From Caenorhabditis remanei (taxonomy: Eukaryota > Nematoda > Chromadorea > Rhabditida > Rhabditidae), in the NCBI RefSeq assembly GCF_010183535.1, contig NC_071328.1, forward strand, positions 5,084,001 to 5,148,000: 64,000 nucleotides of DNA, given 5' to 3'. The translations under genes and the position numbers were made by a program. Positions 44,188 to 56,035 of the stretch are shown one piece after another (within the stretch, counting starts at the first letter, position 1; each line of letters opens with the position of its first letter). A model generated the notes under the pieces. That model did not search any database. It had not been told where the DNA came from and saw nothing but the letters and a program-made list of their open reading frames with translations.

Positions 44188-45577
44188 ATGGGTCCAAAAA
44201 AGGAAAAACAACAGCAACAGAAGAGTTCGACGGTTCCGAAGAAAGTGGATACGTCTGGAAAAACACCAGCGGAGCTTGTCTACGAATTGTTCAAAAATGT
44301 TGAAGCTAAGTAAGTATTTTTGCATTTTAATGAGCTCAGAAAATAAGCTGGAAACCAGTGATTTTTCTGAAACTTCAACAACAATTAACTTTACATAATT
44401 TCGTTATTTCCAGGTACACTGAGGTTGATGGACTACATCGCTGCCTATTGCTCGTCGACGGACTTGAATTCCACATGGATGCATCCACCAAAAAAGTTGC
44501 AAAGCAATTGTGTGCTCAACTCGTGCTTCGAACTCTTCGTTCTGATCTTCATGTGACTCCATTCGAGGAGCTTGTCACTGCCAAACCTAATCCAGATCTG
44601 CAGAAGAATGCTGGTGGCGATGTTGCTCCTTCAAATCCAGCAACTGGAAAGAAGGCAAAGGTATATCTCTATTTTGAGATAAAGTGGGCGGAGTTTAAAA
44701 AAAACTACTGATTTGAGATCAGTAGAAATGGGGGTGTTGAAAAAAATTGGCTTTTCCAACTATACAAAATTTATCGTAGACAGAAAAGGAATGGTTCTCC
44801 CATTTTGCTTTTGACTGAACATTTATGACTCAAAATGTAAAAACTGAAAATTGATCATTTGTTTTCAGACTCTCCGTGACGATCTTGAAGAGGCAAAAGA
44901 AGCCGTGCGCCTTGCTGAAAAAAATGTGAAAGAGTTGAGAAATTTAGCGGTCCGACTGACAAAGACAATTCACAATGATGATATGGATATGAAGAAGAAG
45001 GAGAATCAACAGAGAGTGAGTTATTGCAAAAACAGGAAAGCTCCTGATCAGAAATGGTTGAGAAACAGCGGGAAACTCAAAGTTTAGAGTTTTTGATCGA
45101 GTATCAACCGATAATTGTCTGAAACCTTCTAAATGCCACGTAGTTTTCAAATCTAAGGATAATGGATGTATTACTTTAGTGAGAAGCCAGTTGGGAAACG
45201 ACCCACTTTTAAATAGACAGACGTTTTCAAACTTCGCAGTTTTCGGTTCCAAATATTTCAAAGTTCAATAATTTGATTAATCTCAAAATGTAATAACTCT
45301 AAAACTCCAAGCCCAAATTTTTCGGTATTTATCATTTTTAATGATTTGTATTTGAAAAGTTAAAAAAAAGATAGATCAAAATCGGAGAAACTGAAAACCA
45401 ATAGAATCTTTTCAGTACCAGGATCTACAGGATAAAAAGAAAGCCGAATTGAGAGCCGCCTTGGAATTGAAGAAAGAAAAAGAGGCGATCGTCGAGGAAT
45501 TGGAAAGAAAAATTAGTCTGATGGAGAAGGGAGATGTTGGAGTTGAAGAAGACCATTTCTGCCGTGGGAGCTTATAA
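44188..45577 (+). CDS. dsRBM-like / coiled-coil protein
   Basis: Exons 44188-44309, 44414-44660, 44869-45015 and 45416-45577 encode 225 residues. The N-terminus is Lys/Gln-rich. Residues about 28-82 resemble the second half of a double-stranded-RNA-binding motif: AELVYELFKNVEAKYTEVDG, a HRCLLLVDGLEF strand, then STKKVAKQLCAQLVLRTL, which parallels the KxxAKxxAAxxxLxxL helix. From about 124 on it is mostly charged helix, probably a coiled coil (LEEAKEAVRLAEKNVKELRN; LELKKEKEAIVEELERKI). The short length, one incomplete dsRBM and dimer-like helices suggest an adaptor. The likeness is pattern-level and could be fortuitous. AATAAA is at 45630. Confidence 0.72.
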
Positions 45578-45872
45578 AAACGGCAACTCTAGCAAATATT
45601 CCGGTCGGAAAAAGCAAAAATTTTATTGAAATAAATGTTTTTTACCGCAGAAACCTTTTTTATTCTTAAACTTTGTTGGCAATGGAATGAGAGGAATAAC
45701 GACACATTTGATAGCGACAATTCGGGTTTTAGTGCATTTTGAGAGACACCTTTCTAGTAATCGTTGAACGCATGAGTGTTACATGTCAGTCCAGTTAAAC
45801 GTCTTGCCTCATACACATCTGCTCCGAGACTTCTCGAAAAAACTATGATTAGAGACGGCAGTCGTCTACTTC

Positions 45873-46130
45873 TTAGTGGATGCACATAGTTACCACACTA
45901 ACCGTTACAGAAGCATGTTTTGATTCAGTGTCGGTACCGGTTAGATTCATCAATACGAGACGAAAATAAGTGGAAGCAGGTATAGTCATTTCACAGACGA
46001 GTTTCGTTTTGTAGTCATTCTTCGCAATCTCAGCAGATATACAAAAGGCCTTTTTGCACTTGGTGCCTAACTTTGAAGGACGGAATGCTACCAGATTATT
46101 GTGGATATCGGTAACTGTTTGATTGCAATC
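45873..46130 (-). CDS. Possible terminal exon of an unknown Cys-containing protein
   Basis: An 85-residue frame follows a usable acceptor (TATGTCAG, read on the minus strand). It starts DCNQTVTDIHNN and contains KCKKAFCISAEIAKND and VCEMTIPASTYFRLVLMNL, with balanced codon use and four Cys typical of a small extracellular domain. If real, its upstream exons lie across the repeat array, which would then be intronic. The first ~10 bp of this exon (GATTGCAATC) are also present, inverted, at the far end of the fold-back near 56053. No function assigned. Confidence 0.4.
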   Translation of the reverse strand, partial: DCNQTVTDIHNNLVAFRPSKLGTKCKKAFCISAEIAKNDYKTKLVCEMTIPASTYFRLVLMNLTGTDTESKHASVTVSVVTMCIH

Positions 46131-49100
46131 CTGACATACTCTAGATCGGGAAGATTCAAACCCGCGTCTACTGAAGTAAACCTCAGCCTGGATAGTATAG
46201 ACTATTACAGCGCCATGCTCGATCAGTCTAACCGGAACCGACACAGATAAGAATGGTGGGGGAAGTCAATTTCATAAAAAGTACCCTGTTTTTAGGAATT
46301 TCAATCATAATTTTCTTGATTTCTAGATTTAGAAAAGTCCTGTTTTTAGGAATTTCAATTATAATTTTATTGATTTCTAGATTTAGAAAAGTCCTGTTTT
46401 TAGGAATTTCATTCATAATTTCGTTGATTTCTAACCCGGGAGGATTCAAACCCGCGTCTACTGAAGTAAACCTCAGCCTGGATAGTATAGACTATTACAG
46501 CGCCATGCTCGATCAGTCTAACCGGAACCGACACAGATAAGAATGGTGGGGGAAGTCAATTTCATAAAAAGTACCCTGTTTTTAGGAATTTCAATCATAA
46601 TTTTCTTGATTTCTAGATTTCGAAAAGTCCTGTTTTTAGGAATTTCATTCATAATTTCGTTGATTTCTAGATTTAGAAAAGTCCTGTTTTTAGGAATTTC
46701 ATTCATAATTTCGTTGATTTCTAACCCGGGAGGATTCAAACCCGCGTCTACTGAAGTAAACCTCAGCCTGGATAGTATAGACTATTACAGCGCCATGCTC
46801 GATCAGTCTAACCGGAACCGACACAGATAAGAATGGTGGGGGAAGTCAATTTCATAAAAAGTACCCTGTTTTTAGGAATTTCATTCATAATTTTACTGAT
46901 TTCTAGATTTAGAAAAGTCCTGTTTTTAGGAATTTCATTCATAATTTCGTTGATTTCTAACCCGGGAGGATTCAAACCCGCGTCTACTGAAGTAAACCTC
47001 AGCCCGGATAGTATAGACTATTACAGCGCCATGCTCGATCAGTCTAACCGGAACCGACACAGATAAGAATGGTTGGGGAAGTCAATTTCATAAAAAGTAC
47101 CCTGTTTTTAGGAATTTCATTCATAATTTTACTGATTTCTAGATTTAGAAAAGTCCTGTTTTTAGGAATTTCATTCATAATTTCGTTGATTTCTAACCCG
47201 GGAGGATTCAAACCCGCGTCTACTGAAGTAAACCTCAGCCCGGATAGTATAGACTATTACAGCGCCATGCTCGATCAGTCTAACCGGAACCGACACAGAT
47301 AAGAATGGTTGGGGAAGTCAATTTCATAAAAAGTACCCTGTTTTTAGGAATTTCATTCATAATTTTACTGATTTCTAGATTTAGAAAAGTCCTGTTTTTA
47401 GGAATTTCATTCATAATTTCGTTGATTTCTAACCCGGGAGGATTCAAACCCGCGTCTACTGAAGTAAACCTCAGCCCGGATAGTATAGACTATTACAGCG
47501 CCATGCTCGATCAGTCTAACCGGAACCGACACAGATAAGAATGGTGGGGGAAGTCAATCTCATAAAAAGTACCCTGTTTTTAGGAATTTCAATCATAATT
47601 TTCTTGATTTCTAGATTTCGAAAAGTCCTGTTTTTAGGAATTTCATTCATAATTTTCTTGATTTCTAGATTTCGAAAAGTCCTGTTTTTAGGAATTTCAT
47701 TCATAATTTCGTTGATTTCGAACCCGGGAGGATTCAAACCCGCGTCTACTGAAGTAAACCTCAGCCCGGATAGTATAGACTATTACAACGCCATGCTCGA
47801 TCAGTCTAACCGGAACCGACACAGATAAGAATGGTTGGGGAAGTCAATTTCATAAAAAGTACCCTGTTTTTAGGAATTTCAATCATAATTTTCTTGATTT
47901 CTAGATTTCGAAAAGTCCTGTTTTTAGGAATTTCATTCATAATTTTCTTGATTTCTAACCCGGGAGGATTCAAACCCGCGTCTGCTGAAGTAAACCTCAG
48001 CCCGGATAGTATAGACTATTACAGCGCCATGCTCGATCAGTCTAACCGGAACCGACACAGATAAGAATGGTGGGGGAAGTCAATCTCATAAAAAGTACCC
48101 TGTTTTTAGGAATTTCAATCATAATTTTCTTGATTTCTAGATTTCGAAAAGTCCTGTTTTTAGGAATTTCATTCATAATTTTCTTGATTTCTAGATTTAG
48201 AAAAGTCCTGTTTTTAGGAATTTCATTCATAATTTCGTTGATTTCTAACCCGGGAGGATTCAAACCCGCGTCTACTGAAGTAAACCTCAGCCCGGATAGT
48301 ATAGACTATTACAACGCCATGCTCGATCAGTCTAACCGGAACCGACACAGATAAGAATGGTGGGGGAAGTCAATTTCATAAAAAGTACCCTGTTTTTAGG
48401 AATTTCAATCATAATTTTCTTGATTTCTAGATTTCGAAAAGTCCTGTTTTTAGGAATTTCATTCATAATTTCGTTGATTTCTAACCCGGGAGGATTCAAA
48501 CCCGCGTCTACTGAAGTAAACCTCAGCCCGGATAGTATAGACTATTACAGCGCCATGCTCGATCAGTCTAACCGGAACCGACACAGATAAGAATGGTGGG
48601 GGAAGTCAATTTCATAAAAAGTACCCTGTTTTTAGGAATTTCAATCATAATTTTCTTGATTTCTAGATTTCGAAAAGTCCTGTTTTTAGGAATTTCATTC
48701 ATAATTTTACTGATTTCTAGATTTAGAAAAGTCCTGTTTTTAGGAATTTCATTCATAATTTTATTGATTTCTAGATTTAGAAAAGTCCTGTTTTTAGGAA
48801 TTTCATTCATAATTTTCTTGATTTCTAGATTTAGAAAAGTCCTGTTTTTAGGAATTTCATTCATAATTTTATTGATTTCTAACCCGGGAGGATTCAAACC
48901 CGCGTCTACTGAAGAGAACTTCAGCCCGGATAGTATAGACTATTACAGCGCCATGCTCGATCAGTCTAACCGGAACCGACACAGATAAGAATGGTTGGGG
49001 AAGTTAATTTCATAAAAAGTACCCTGTTTTTAGGAATTTCATTCATAATTTTCTTGATTTCTAGATTTAGAAAAGTCCTGTTTTTAGGAATTTCATTCAT

Positions 49101-52100
49101 AATTTTCTTGATTTCTAGATTTAGAAAAGTCCTGTTTTTAGGAATTTCATTCATAATTTCGTTGATTTCGAACCCGGGAGGATTCAAACCCGCGTCTACT
49201 GAAGTAAACCTCAGCCCGGATAGTATAGACTATTACAGCGCCATGCTCGATCAGTCTAACCGGAACCGACACAGATAAGAATGGTTGGGGAAGTTAATTT
49301 CATAAAAAGTACCCTGTTTTTAGGAATTTCATTCATAATTTTCTTGATTTCTAGATTTAGAAAAGTCCTGTTTTTAGGAATTTCATTCATAATTTTCTTG
49401 ATTTCTAGATTTAGAAAAGTCCTGTTTTTAGGAATTTCATTCATAATTTTCTTGATTTCTAGATTTAGAAAAGTCCTGTTTTTAGGAATTTCATTCATAA
49501 TTTTATTGATTTCTAGATTTAGAAAAGTCCTGTTTTTAGGAATTTCATTCATAATTTTCTTGATTTCTAGATTTAGAAAAGTCCTGTTTTTAGGAATTTC
49601 ATTCATAATTTTATTGATTTCTAGATTTAGAAAAGTCCTGTTTTTAGGAATTTCAATCATAATTTTCTTGATTTCTAGATTTCGAAAAGTCCTGTTTTTA
49701 GGAATTTCATTCATAATTTTATTGATTTCTAGATTTAGAAAAGTCCTGTTTTTAGGAATTTCAATCATAATTTTCTTGATTTCTAGATTTCGAAAAGTCC
49801 TGTTTTTAGGAATTTCATTCATAATTTCGTTGATTTCTAACCCGGGAGGATTCAAACCCGCGTCTACTGAAGTAAACCTCAGCCCGGATAGTATAGACTA
49901 TTACAACGCCATGCTCGATCAGTCTAACCGGAACCGACACAGATAAGAATGGTTGGGGAAGTCAATTTCATAAAAAGTACCCTGTTTTTAGGAATTTCAA
50001 TCATAATTTTCTTGATTTCTAGATTTCGAAAAGTCCTGTTTTTAGGAATTTCATTCATAATTTCGTTGATTTCTAACCCGGGAGGATTCAAACCCGCGTC
50101 TACTGAAGTAAACCTCAGCCCGGATAGTATAGACTATTACAACGCCATGCTCGATCAGTCTAACCGGAACCGACACAGATAAGAATGGTGGGGGAAGTCA
50201 ATTTCATAAAAAGTACCCTGTTTTTAGGAATTTCAATCATAATTTTCTTGATTTCTAGATTTAGAAAAGTCCTGTTTTTAGGAATTTCATTCATAATTTT
50301 ATTGATTTCTAGATTTAGAAAAGTCCTGTTTTTAGGAATTTCATTCATAATTTTCTTGATTTCTAACCCGGGAGGATTCAAACCCGCGTCTACTGAAGTA
50401 AACCTCAGCCCGGATAGTATAGACTATTACAGCGCCATGCTCGATCAGTCTAACCGGAACCGACACAGATAAGAATGGTTGGGGAAGTCAATTTCATAAA
50501 AAGTACCCTGTTTTTAGGAATTTCATTCATAATTTTACTGATTTCTAGATTTAGAAAAGTCCTGTTTTTAGGAATTTCATTCATAATTTCGTTGATTTCT
50601 AACCCGGGAGGATTCAAACCCGCGTCTACTGAAGTAAACCTCAGCCCGGATAGTATAGACTATTACAGCGCCATGCTCGATCAGTCTAACCGGAACCGAC
50701 ACAGATAAGAATGGTGGGGGAAGTCAATTTCATAAAAAGTACCCTGTTTTTAGGAATTTCATTCATAATTTTACTGATTTCTAGATTTAGAAAAGTCCTG
50801 TTTTTAGGAATTTCATTCATAATTTCGTTGATTTCTAACCCGGGAGGATTCAAACCCGCGTCTACTGAAGTAAACCTCAGCCCGGATAGTATAGACTATT
50901 ACAGCGCCATGCTCGATCAGTCTAACCGGAACCGACACAGATAAGAATGGTGGGGGAAGTCAATTTCATAAAAAGTACCCTGTTTTTAGGAATTTCAATC
51001 ATAATTTTCTTGATTTCTAGATTTCGAAAAGTCCTGTTTTTAGGAATTTCATTCATAATTTTCTTGATTTCTAGATTTAGAAAAGTCCTGTTTTTAGGAA
51101 TTTCATTCATAATTTTCTTGATTTCTAACCCGGGAGGATTCAAACCCGCGTCTACTGAAGTAAACCTCAGCCCGGATAGTATAGACTATTACAGCGCCAT
51201 GCTCGATCAGTCTAACCGGAACCGACACAGATAAGAATGGTTGGGGAAGTTAATTTCATAAAAAGTACCCTGTTTTTAGGAATTTCATTCATAATTTTAC
51301 TGATTTCTAGATTTAGAAAAGTCCTGTTTTTAGGAATTTCATTCATAATTTTATTGATTTCTAGATTTAGAAAAGTCCTGTTTTTAGGAATTTCATTCAT
51401 AATTTTCTTGATTTCTAACCCGGGAGGATTCAAACCCGCGTCTACTGAAGAGAACTTCAGCCCGGATAAGTATAGACTATTACAGCGCCATGCTCGATCA
51501 GTCTAACCGGAACCGACACAGATAAGAATGGTTGGGGAAGTTAATTTCATAAAAAGTACCCTGTTTTTAGGAATTTCATTCATAATTTTATTGATTTCTA
51601 GATTTAGAAAAGTCCTGTTTTTAGGAATTTCATTCATAATTTTCTTGATTTCTAGATTTAGAAAAGTCCTGTTTTTAGGAATTTCATTCATAATTTTCTT
51701 GATTTCTAGATTTAGAAAAGTCCTGTTTTTAGGAATTTCATTCATAATTTTATTGATTTCTAGATTTAGAAAAGTCCTGTTTTTAGGAATTTCATTCATA
51801 ATTTTCTTGATTTCTAGATTTAGAAAAGTCCTGTTTTTAGGAATTTCATTCATAATTTTCTTGATTTCTAACCCGGGAGGATTCAAACCCGCGTCTACTG
51901 AAGAGAACTTCAGCCCGGATAAGTATAGACTATTACAGCGCCATGCTCGATCAGTCTAACCGGAACCGACACAGATAAGAATGGTTGGGGAAGTTAATTT
52001 CATAAAAAGTACCCTGTTTTTAGGAATTTCATTCATAATTTTATTGATTTCTAGATTTAGAAAAGTCCTGTTTTTAGGAATTTCATTCATAATTTTCTTG

Positions 52101-52759
52101 ATTTCTAGATTTAGAAAAGTCCTGTTTTTAGGAATTTCATTCATAATTTTATTGATTTCTAACCCGGGAGGATTCAAACCCGCGTCTACTGAAGTAAACC
52201 TCAGCCCGGATAGTATAGACTATTACAGCGCCATGCTCGATCAGTCTAACCGGAACCGACACAGATAAGAATGGTTGGGGAAGTTAATTTCATAAAAAGT
52301 ACCCTGTTTTTAGGAATTTCATTCATAATTTTATTGATTTCTAGATTTAGAAAAGTCCTGTTTTTAGGAATTTCATTCATAATTTTCTTGATTTCTAACC
52401 CGGGAGGATTCAAACCCGCGTCTACTGAAGTAAACCTCAGCCCGGATAGTATAGACTATTACAGCGCCATGCTCGATCAGTCTAACCGGAACCGACACAG
52501 ATAAGAATGGTTGGGGATGTTAATTTCATAAAAAGTACCCTGTTTTTAGGAATTTCATTCATAATTTTATTGATTTCTAGATTTAGAAAAGTCCTGTTTT
52601 TAGGAATTTCATTCATAATTTTCTTGATTTCTAACCCGGGAGGATTCAAACCCGCGTCTACTGAAGTAAACCTCAGCCCGGATAGTATAGACTATTACAG
52701 CGCCATGCTCGATCAGTCTAACCGGAACCGACACAGATAAGAATGGTGGGGGAAGTCAA
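46131..52759. repeat. 6.6-kb higher-order tandem repeat (left array)
   Basis: Twenty-two full units start with GAATGGTNGGGGAAGT (46250, 46540, 46830, 47066 and so on), preceded by one partial unit. Unit lengths are mostly 236 or 290 bp, with 398, 453 and 668 bp forms. They differ by multiples of 54 bp, because each unit holds 2, 3, 5, 6 or 10 copies of a 54-bp AT-rich subrepeat (core TTTTTAGGAATTTCATTCAT). A GC-richer spacer of about 130 bp (AACCCGGGAGGATTCAAACC to GGAACCGACACAGATAAG) is nearly invariant. Since 54 is divisible by 3, frames stay open within each unit on both strands; I do not take them as genes. Confidence 0.95.
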
Positions 52760-53661
52760 TAAAAAATATCAAGTTTTTTCTCACCAATATTTCGTGATAG
52801 AGATTTCACGAGGCATTCATCGAATCGTCTAAGTCATTGTAGTCGTTTGTCCTTCCATCTGTTGTTGCGAACACGGTGCTGAAAGAAATAATTGAATAAA
52901 GCGCGAATGCTACAACGCGTTATCAAAGTTCATAAGTGAAGGAAGAGAATTGGAAGAGAACCAAGTGATGCAAGTTACATAAAAACTGAATGAGAAGGTC
53001 AAATTGAATGCCTGCAATTTTTACAGGTTATTGAGTCTAGATATAGACTTATGATTAGTATTTTCAAAGAGATTATTCTTAAATTGGACCTAGAGAGGAA
53101 GTATTGGGTTTAGAGTAAAGAGGAAGTAGAGGGGACTAAAGAGGGGGTGACTTTAAAGGCGGGGCTTAGATGCGCTTCTCGACTGAAAATTAAAATATCC
53201 GTTTGTAAATTTGATAAGCTCACAAGAAGAGGTAACTTGAGAGAGAATGTGAAAGGTGTATAGGTAGCACAGGTAGGTCAAGTGCAAGGAGAAATAAAAA
53301 AGAGCTAAAAAACAGACGACTGCTCGGTTGGGGGAGGTAAAGGGACAACTGACTGTATTCCACCAGACTGACCTCATTACTGACTGGGGGCGTGTCCTGT
53401 TTGCCATCGTCTGATTTCCCAGGACGATAAGCGAAGAACAACGAGAACACGGGCCTTCTGATTTATTATTAATCCCTCGTTCACACCTGTCTGCATGAGA
53501 TTTGTTTTTGCTCGATCGATATTTGATTTCCTAGGAAGATAAGTGACAGGTGTGAGTGTTTGTGGCAGAGAACAACAATAAGAACACAGGCCGTCTTCTT
53601 CACATCCATAATTATTATGTCTGCATGATCCAACTTCACACGTTTCATTCACAAATCTACC
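52760..53661. repeat. Left arm of 0.9-kb inverted repeat
   Basis: Reverse complement of 54010-54920 with only scattered changes and small indels. Both arms include the run coding NNYGCEEDGLCSYCCSLPQT and a terminal sequence running into the repeat array. A 348-bp unique loop separates the arms. Confidence 0.93.
53377..53652 (-). CDS. Cys-rich reading frame in left arm
   Basis: A 91-residue frame containing CEVGSCRHNNYGCEEDGLC then YCC, followed by LTPVTYLPRKSNIDRAKTN. It matches the right-arm frame (54019-54285) except for a few substitutions and a 9-bp in-frame length difference. Downstream a related block (PGKSDDGKQDT, VSNEVSLVEYSQLSL) and a hydrophobic stretch follow in another frame. This may be a spliced gene or remnant of one. 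Function unknown. Confidence 0.35.
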   Translation of the reverse strand: MNETCEVGSCRHNNYGCEEDGLCSYCCSLPQTLTPVTYLPRKSNIDRAKTNLMQTGVNEGLIINQKARVLVVLRLSSWEIRRWQTGHAPSQ

Positions 53662-54009
53662 TCACCTTTAATATCCCTTTACTATTTTCTACCGGTTTTC
53701 AATAATTATTGTTCAAATTTCGTAAAATATCATAAACAATACAAGTTTTTGTGTTCCACGTGCACTGAATTTTTCGAATTTTCAGCGAGTTTTAATGAGA
53801 AAATGTTAATTTGGAACGAAAATGTAGAGATCAGAGAATAGCCAAATAGGTAACTCGAAAAATAGAAGCGAAGTAAGAATATAAATTTGCAAAAAAATGT
53901 TCTTCCATTTCTATTTTTTCCAGTTTAAAAGAATGGAATTTCAATTTTAAAAATTTGAACACCTTCAGTTAATCGATATGTTTCCCAGAAAACAGTTTTT
54001 GCACAAGTT
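53662..54009. other. Loop of the fold-back structure
   Basis: 348 bp of AT-rich single-copy DNA between the two arms. Contains a CCACGTGCAC site near 53757. No reading frame of note. Confidence 0.8.
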
Positions 54010-54920
54010 GGTAGATTTGTGAATGAAAGGTGTGAACTTGGATCATGCAGACATAATAATTATGGATGTGAAGAAGACGGCCTGTGTTCTTATTGTTGTT
54101 CTCTGCCACAAACACTCACACCTGTCACTTATCTTCCTAGGAAATCAAATATCGATCGAGCAAAAACAAATCTCATGCAGACAGGTGTAAACGAGGGATT
54201 AATAATAAATAAGAAGAACCGTGTTCTTCGCTTATCTTCCTGGGAAATCAGACGATGGCAAACAGGACACGTCCCCAGTCAGTAATGAGGTCAGTCTGGT
54301 GGAATACAGTCAGTTGTCCCTTTCACTTCCCGCAACCGAGCAGTCATCTGTTTTTTGGTTCTTTCTATTTCTCCTTGCACTCGACCTACCTGTGCTACCT
54401 ATACACCTTTCACTTTCTCTCTCAAGTTACCTCTTCTTGTGAGCTTATCAAATTGACAAACTGATATTTTAATTTTCAGTCGAGAAGCGCATCTAAGCCC
54501 CGCCTTTAAAGTCACCCCCTCTTTAGTCCCCTCTACTTCCTCTTTACTCTAGACCCAATACTTCCTCTCTAAAGTTTAAGAATAATCTCATCGAAAATAC
54601 GAATCATAAGTCTATATCTAGACTCAATAACCTGTAAAAAATCCAAGCATTCAATTTGACCTTCTCATTCCGGTTTTATGTTACTTGCATCACTTGGTCG
54701 CCTATTCTCTTCCAGTTTTCTTCCTTCAATTATGAATTTGAAAAACGCGTTATAGCATTCACGCTTATTTTTCTTTCTATTATTCAATTATTTCTTTCAG
54801 CACCGTGTTCGCAACAACAGATGGAAGGACAAACGACTACAATGACTTAGACGATTCGATGAATGCCTCGTGAAATCTCAATCACAAAATATTGGTGAGG
54901 AAAAACTTGATATATATTAT
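54010..54920. repeat. Right arm of 0.9-kb inverted repeat
   Basis: Inverted copy of 52760-53661. It ends with a TTTCTTTCAG acceptor-like site and a short exon-like piece (54801-54872, TVFATTDGRTNDYNDLDDSM and a stop in one frame), present in both arms. Confidence 0.93.
54019..54285 (+). CDS. Cys-rich reading frame in right arm
   Basis: An 88-residue counterpart of the left-arm frame: CELGSCRHNNYGCEEDGLC then YCC and the same LTPVTYLPRKSNIDRAKTN. Substitutions between arms are few and the frame is kept. Whether it is expressed is not known from the sequence. Confidence 0.35.
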   Translation: MNERCELGSCRHNNYGCEEDGLCSYCCSLPQTLTPVTYLPRKSNIDRAKTNLMQTGVNEGLIINKKNRVLRLSSWEIRRWQTGHVPSQ

Positions 54921-56035
54921 TAACTTCCCCAACCATTCTTATCTGTGTCGGTTCCGGTTAGACTGATCGAGCATGGCGCTGTAATAGTCTATACTTATCC
55001 GGGCTGAAGTTCTCTTCAGTAGACGCGGGTTTGAATCCTCCCGATCTAGAAATCAATGAAATTTTAATTAAAACTCCCAAAAACGGGATATTTTATATAT
55101 TTTTTGATCTAGAAATCAATGAAATTCTAACTGAAACTCCCAAAAACGGGATATTTTCTATGTAATTGACTTCCCCAACCATTCTTATCTGTGTCGGTTC
55201 CGGTTAGACTGATCGAGCATGGCGCTGTAATAGTCTATACTTATCCGGGCTGAAGTTCTCTTCAGTAGACGCGGGTTTGAATCCTCCCGATCTAGAAATC
55301 AATGAAATTTTAATTAAAACTCCCAAAAACGGGATATTTTATATATTTTTTGATCTAGAAATCAATGAAATTCTAACTGAAACTCCCAAAAACGGGATAT
55401 TTTCTATGTAATTGACTTCCCCAACCATTCTTATCTGTGTCGGTTCCGGTTAGACTGATCGAGCATGGCGCTGTAATAGTCTATACTTATCCGGGCTGAA
55501 GTTCTCTTCAGTAGACGCGGGTTTGAATCCTCCCGATCTAGAAATCAATGAAATTCTAATTGAAACTCCTAAAAACGGGATATTTTATATATTTTTGATC
55601 TAGAAATCAATGAAATTCTAATTCAAACTCCCAAAAAGGGATATTTTCTATGTAATTGACTTCCCCCACCATTCTTATCTGTGTCGGTTCCGGTTAGACT
55701 GATCGAGCATGGCGCTGTAATAGTCTATACTTATCCGGGCTGAGGTTCTCTTCAGTAGACGCGGGTTTGAATCCTCCCGATCTAGAAATCAATGAAATTC
55801 TAATTGAAACTCCTAAAACGGGATATTTTATATATTTTTGATCTAGAAATCAATGAAATTCTAATTGAAACTCCCAAAAAGGGATATTTTCTATGTAATT
55901 GACTTCCCCAACCATTCTTATCTGTGTCGGTTCCGGTTAGACTGATCGAGCATGGCGCTGTAATAGTCTATACTTATCCGGGCTGAGGTTCTCTTCAGTA
56001 GACGCGGGTTTGAATCTTCCCGATCTAGAGTGTGT
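54921..56035. repeat. Right array: five inverted units of the same spacer
   Basis: Five units of about 240-246 bp in opposite orientation to the left array. The spacer (ATTCTTATCTGTGTCGGTTC through GGGTTTGAATCCTCCCGATC) is almost identical to that of the left array. The AT-rich subrepeats (core TCTAGAAATCAATGAAATT, AACTCCCAAAAACGGGATAT) are clearly diverged from the 54-bp left form, with two per unit. Ends at CTAGAGTGTGTTAAGATTGC, the inverted counterpart of the left outer edge. Confidence 0.92.

Noticed and set aside
46253..52740. Many similar predicted proteins of 73-221 residues on both strands
   Set aside because: They are frames of a tandem repeat whose subunit is 54 bp; both strands are open at once and each ends in the spacer. 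No start context or splice logic supports genes.
46131..52759. Possible CRISPR array (repeat-spacer look)
   Set aside because: Both components are repeats, unit sizes are far too large, no cas genes, and the genome is eukaryotic.
55010..55050. Functional tRNA genes in the right array
   Set aside because: The A-box is poor, the T-stem has a mismatch and the acceptor pairing is only 5 bp; kept only as a tRNA-like finding.
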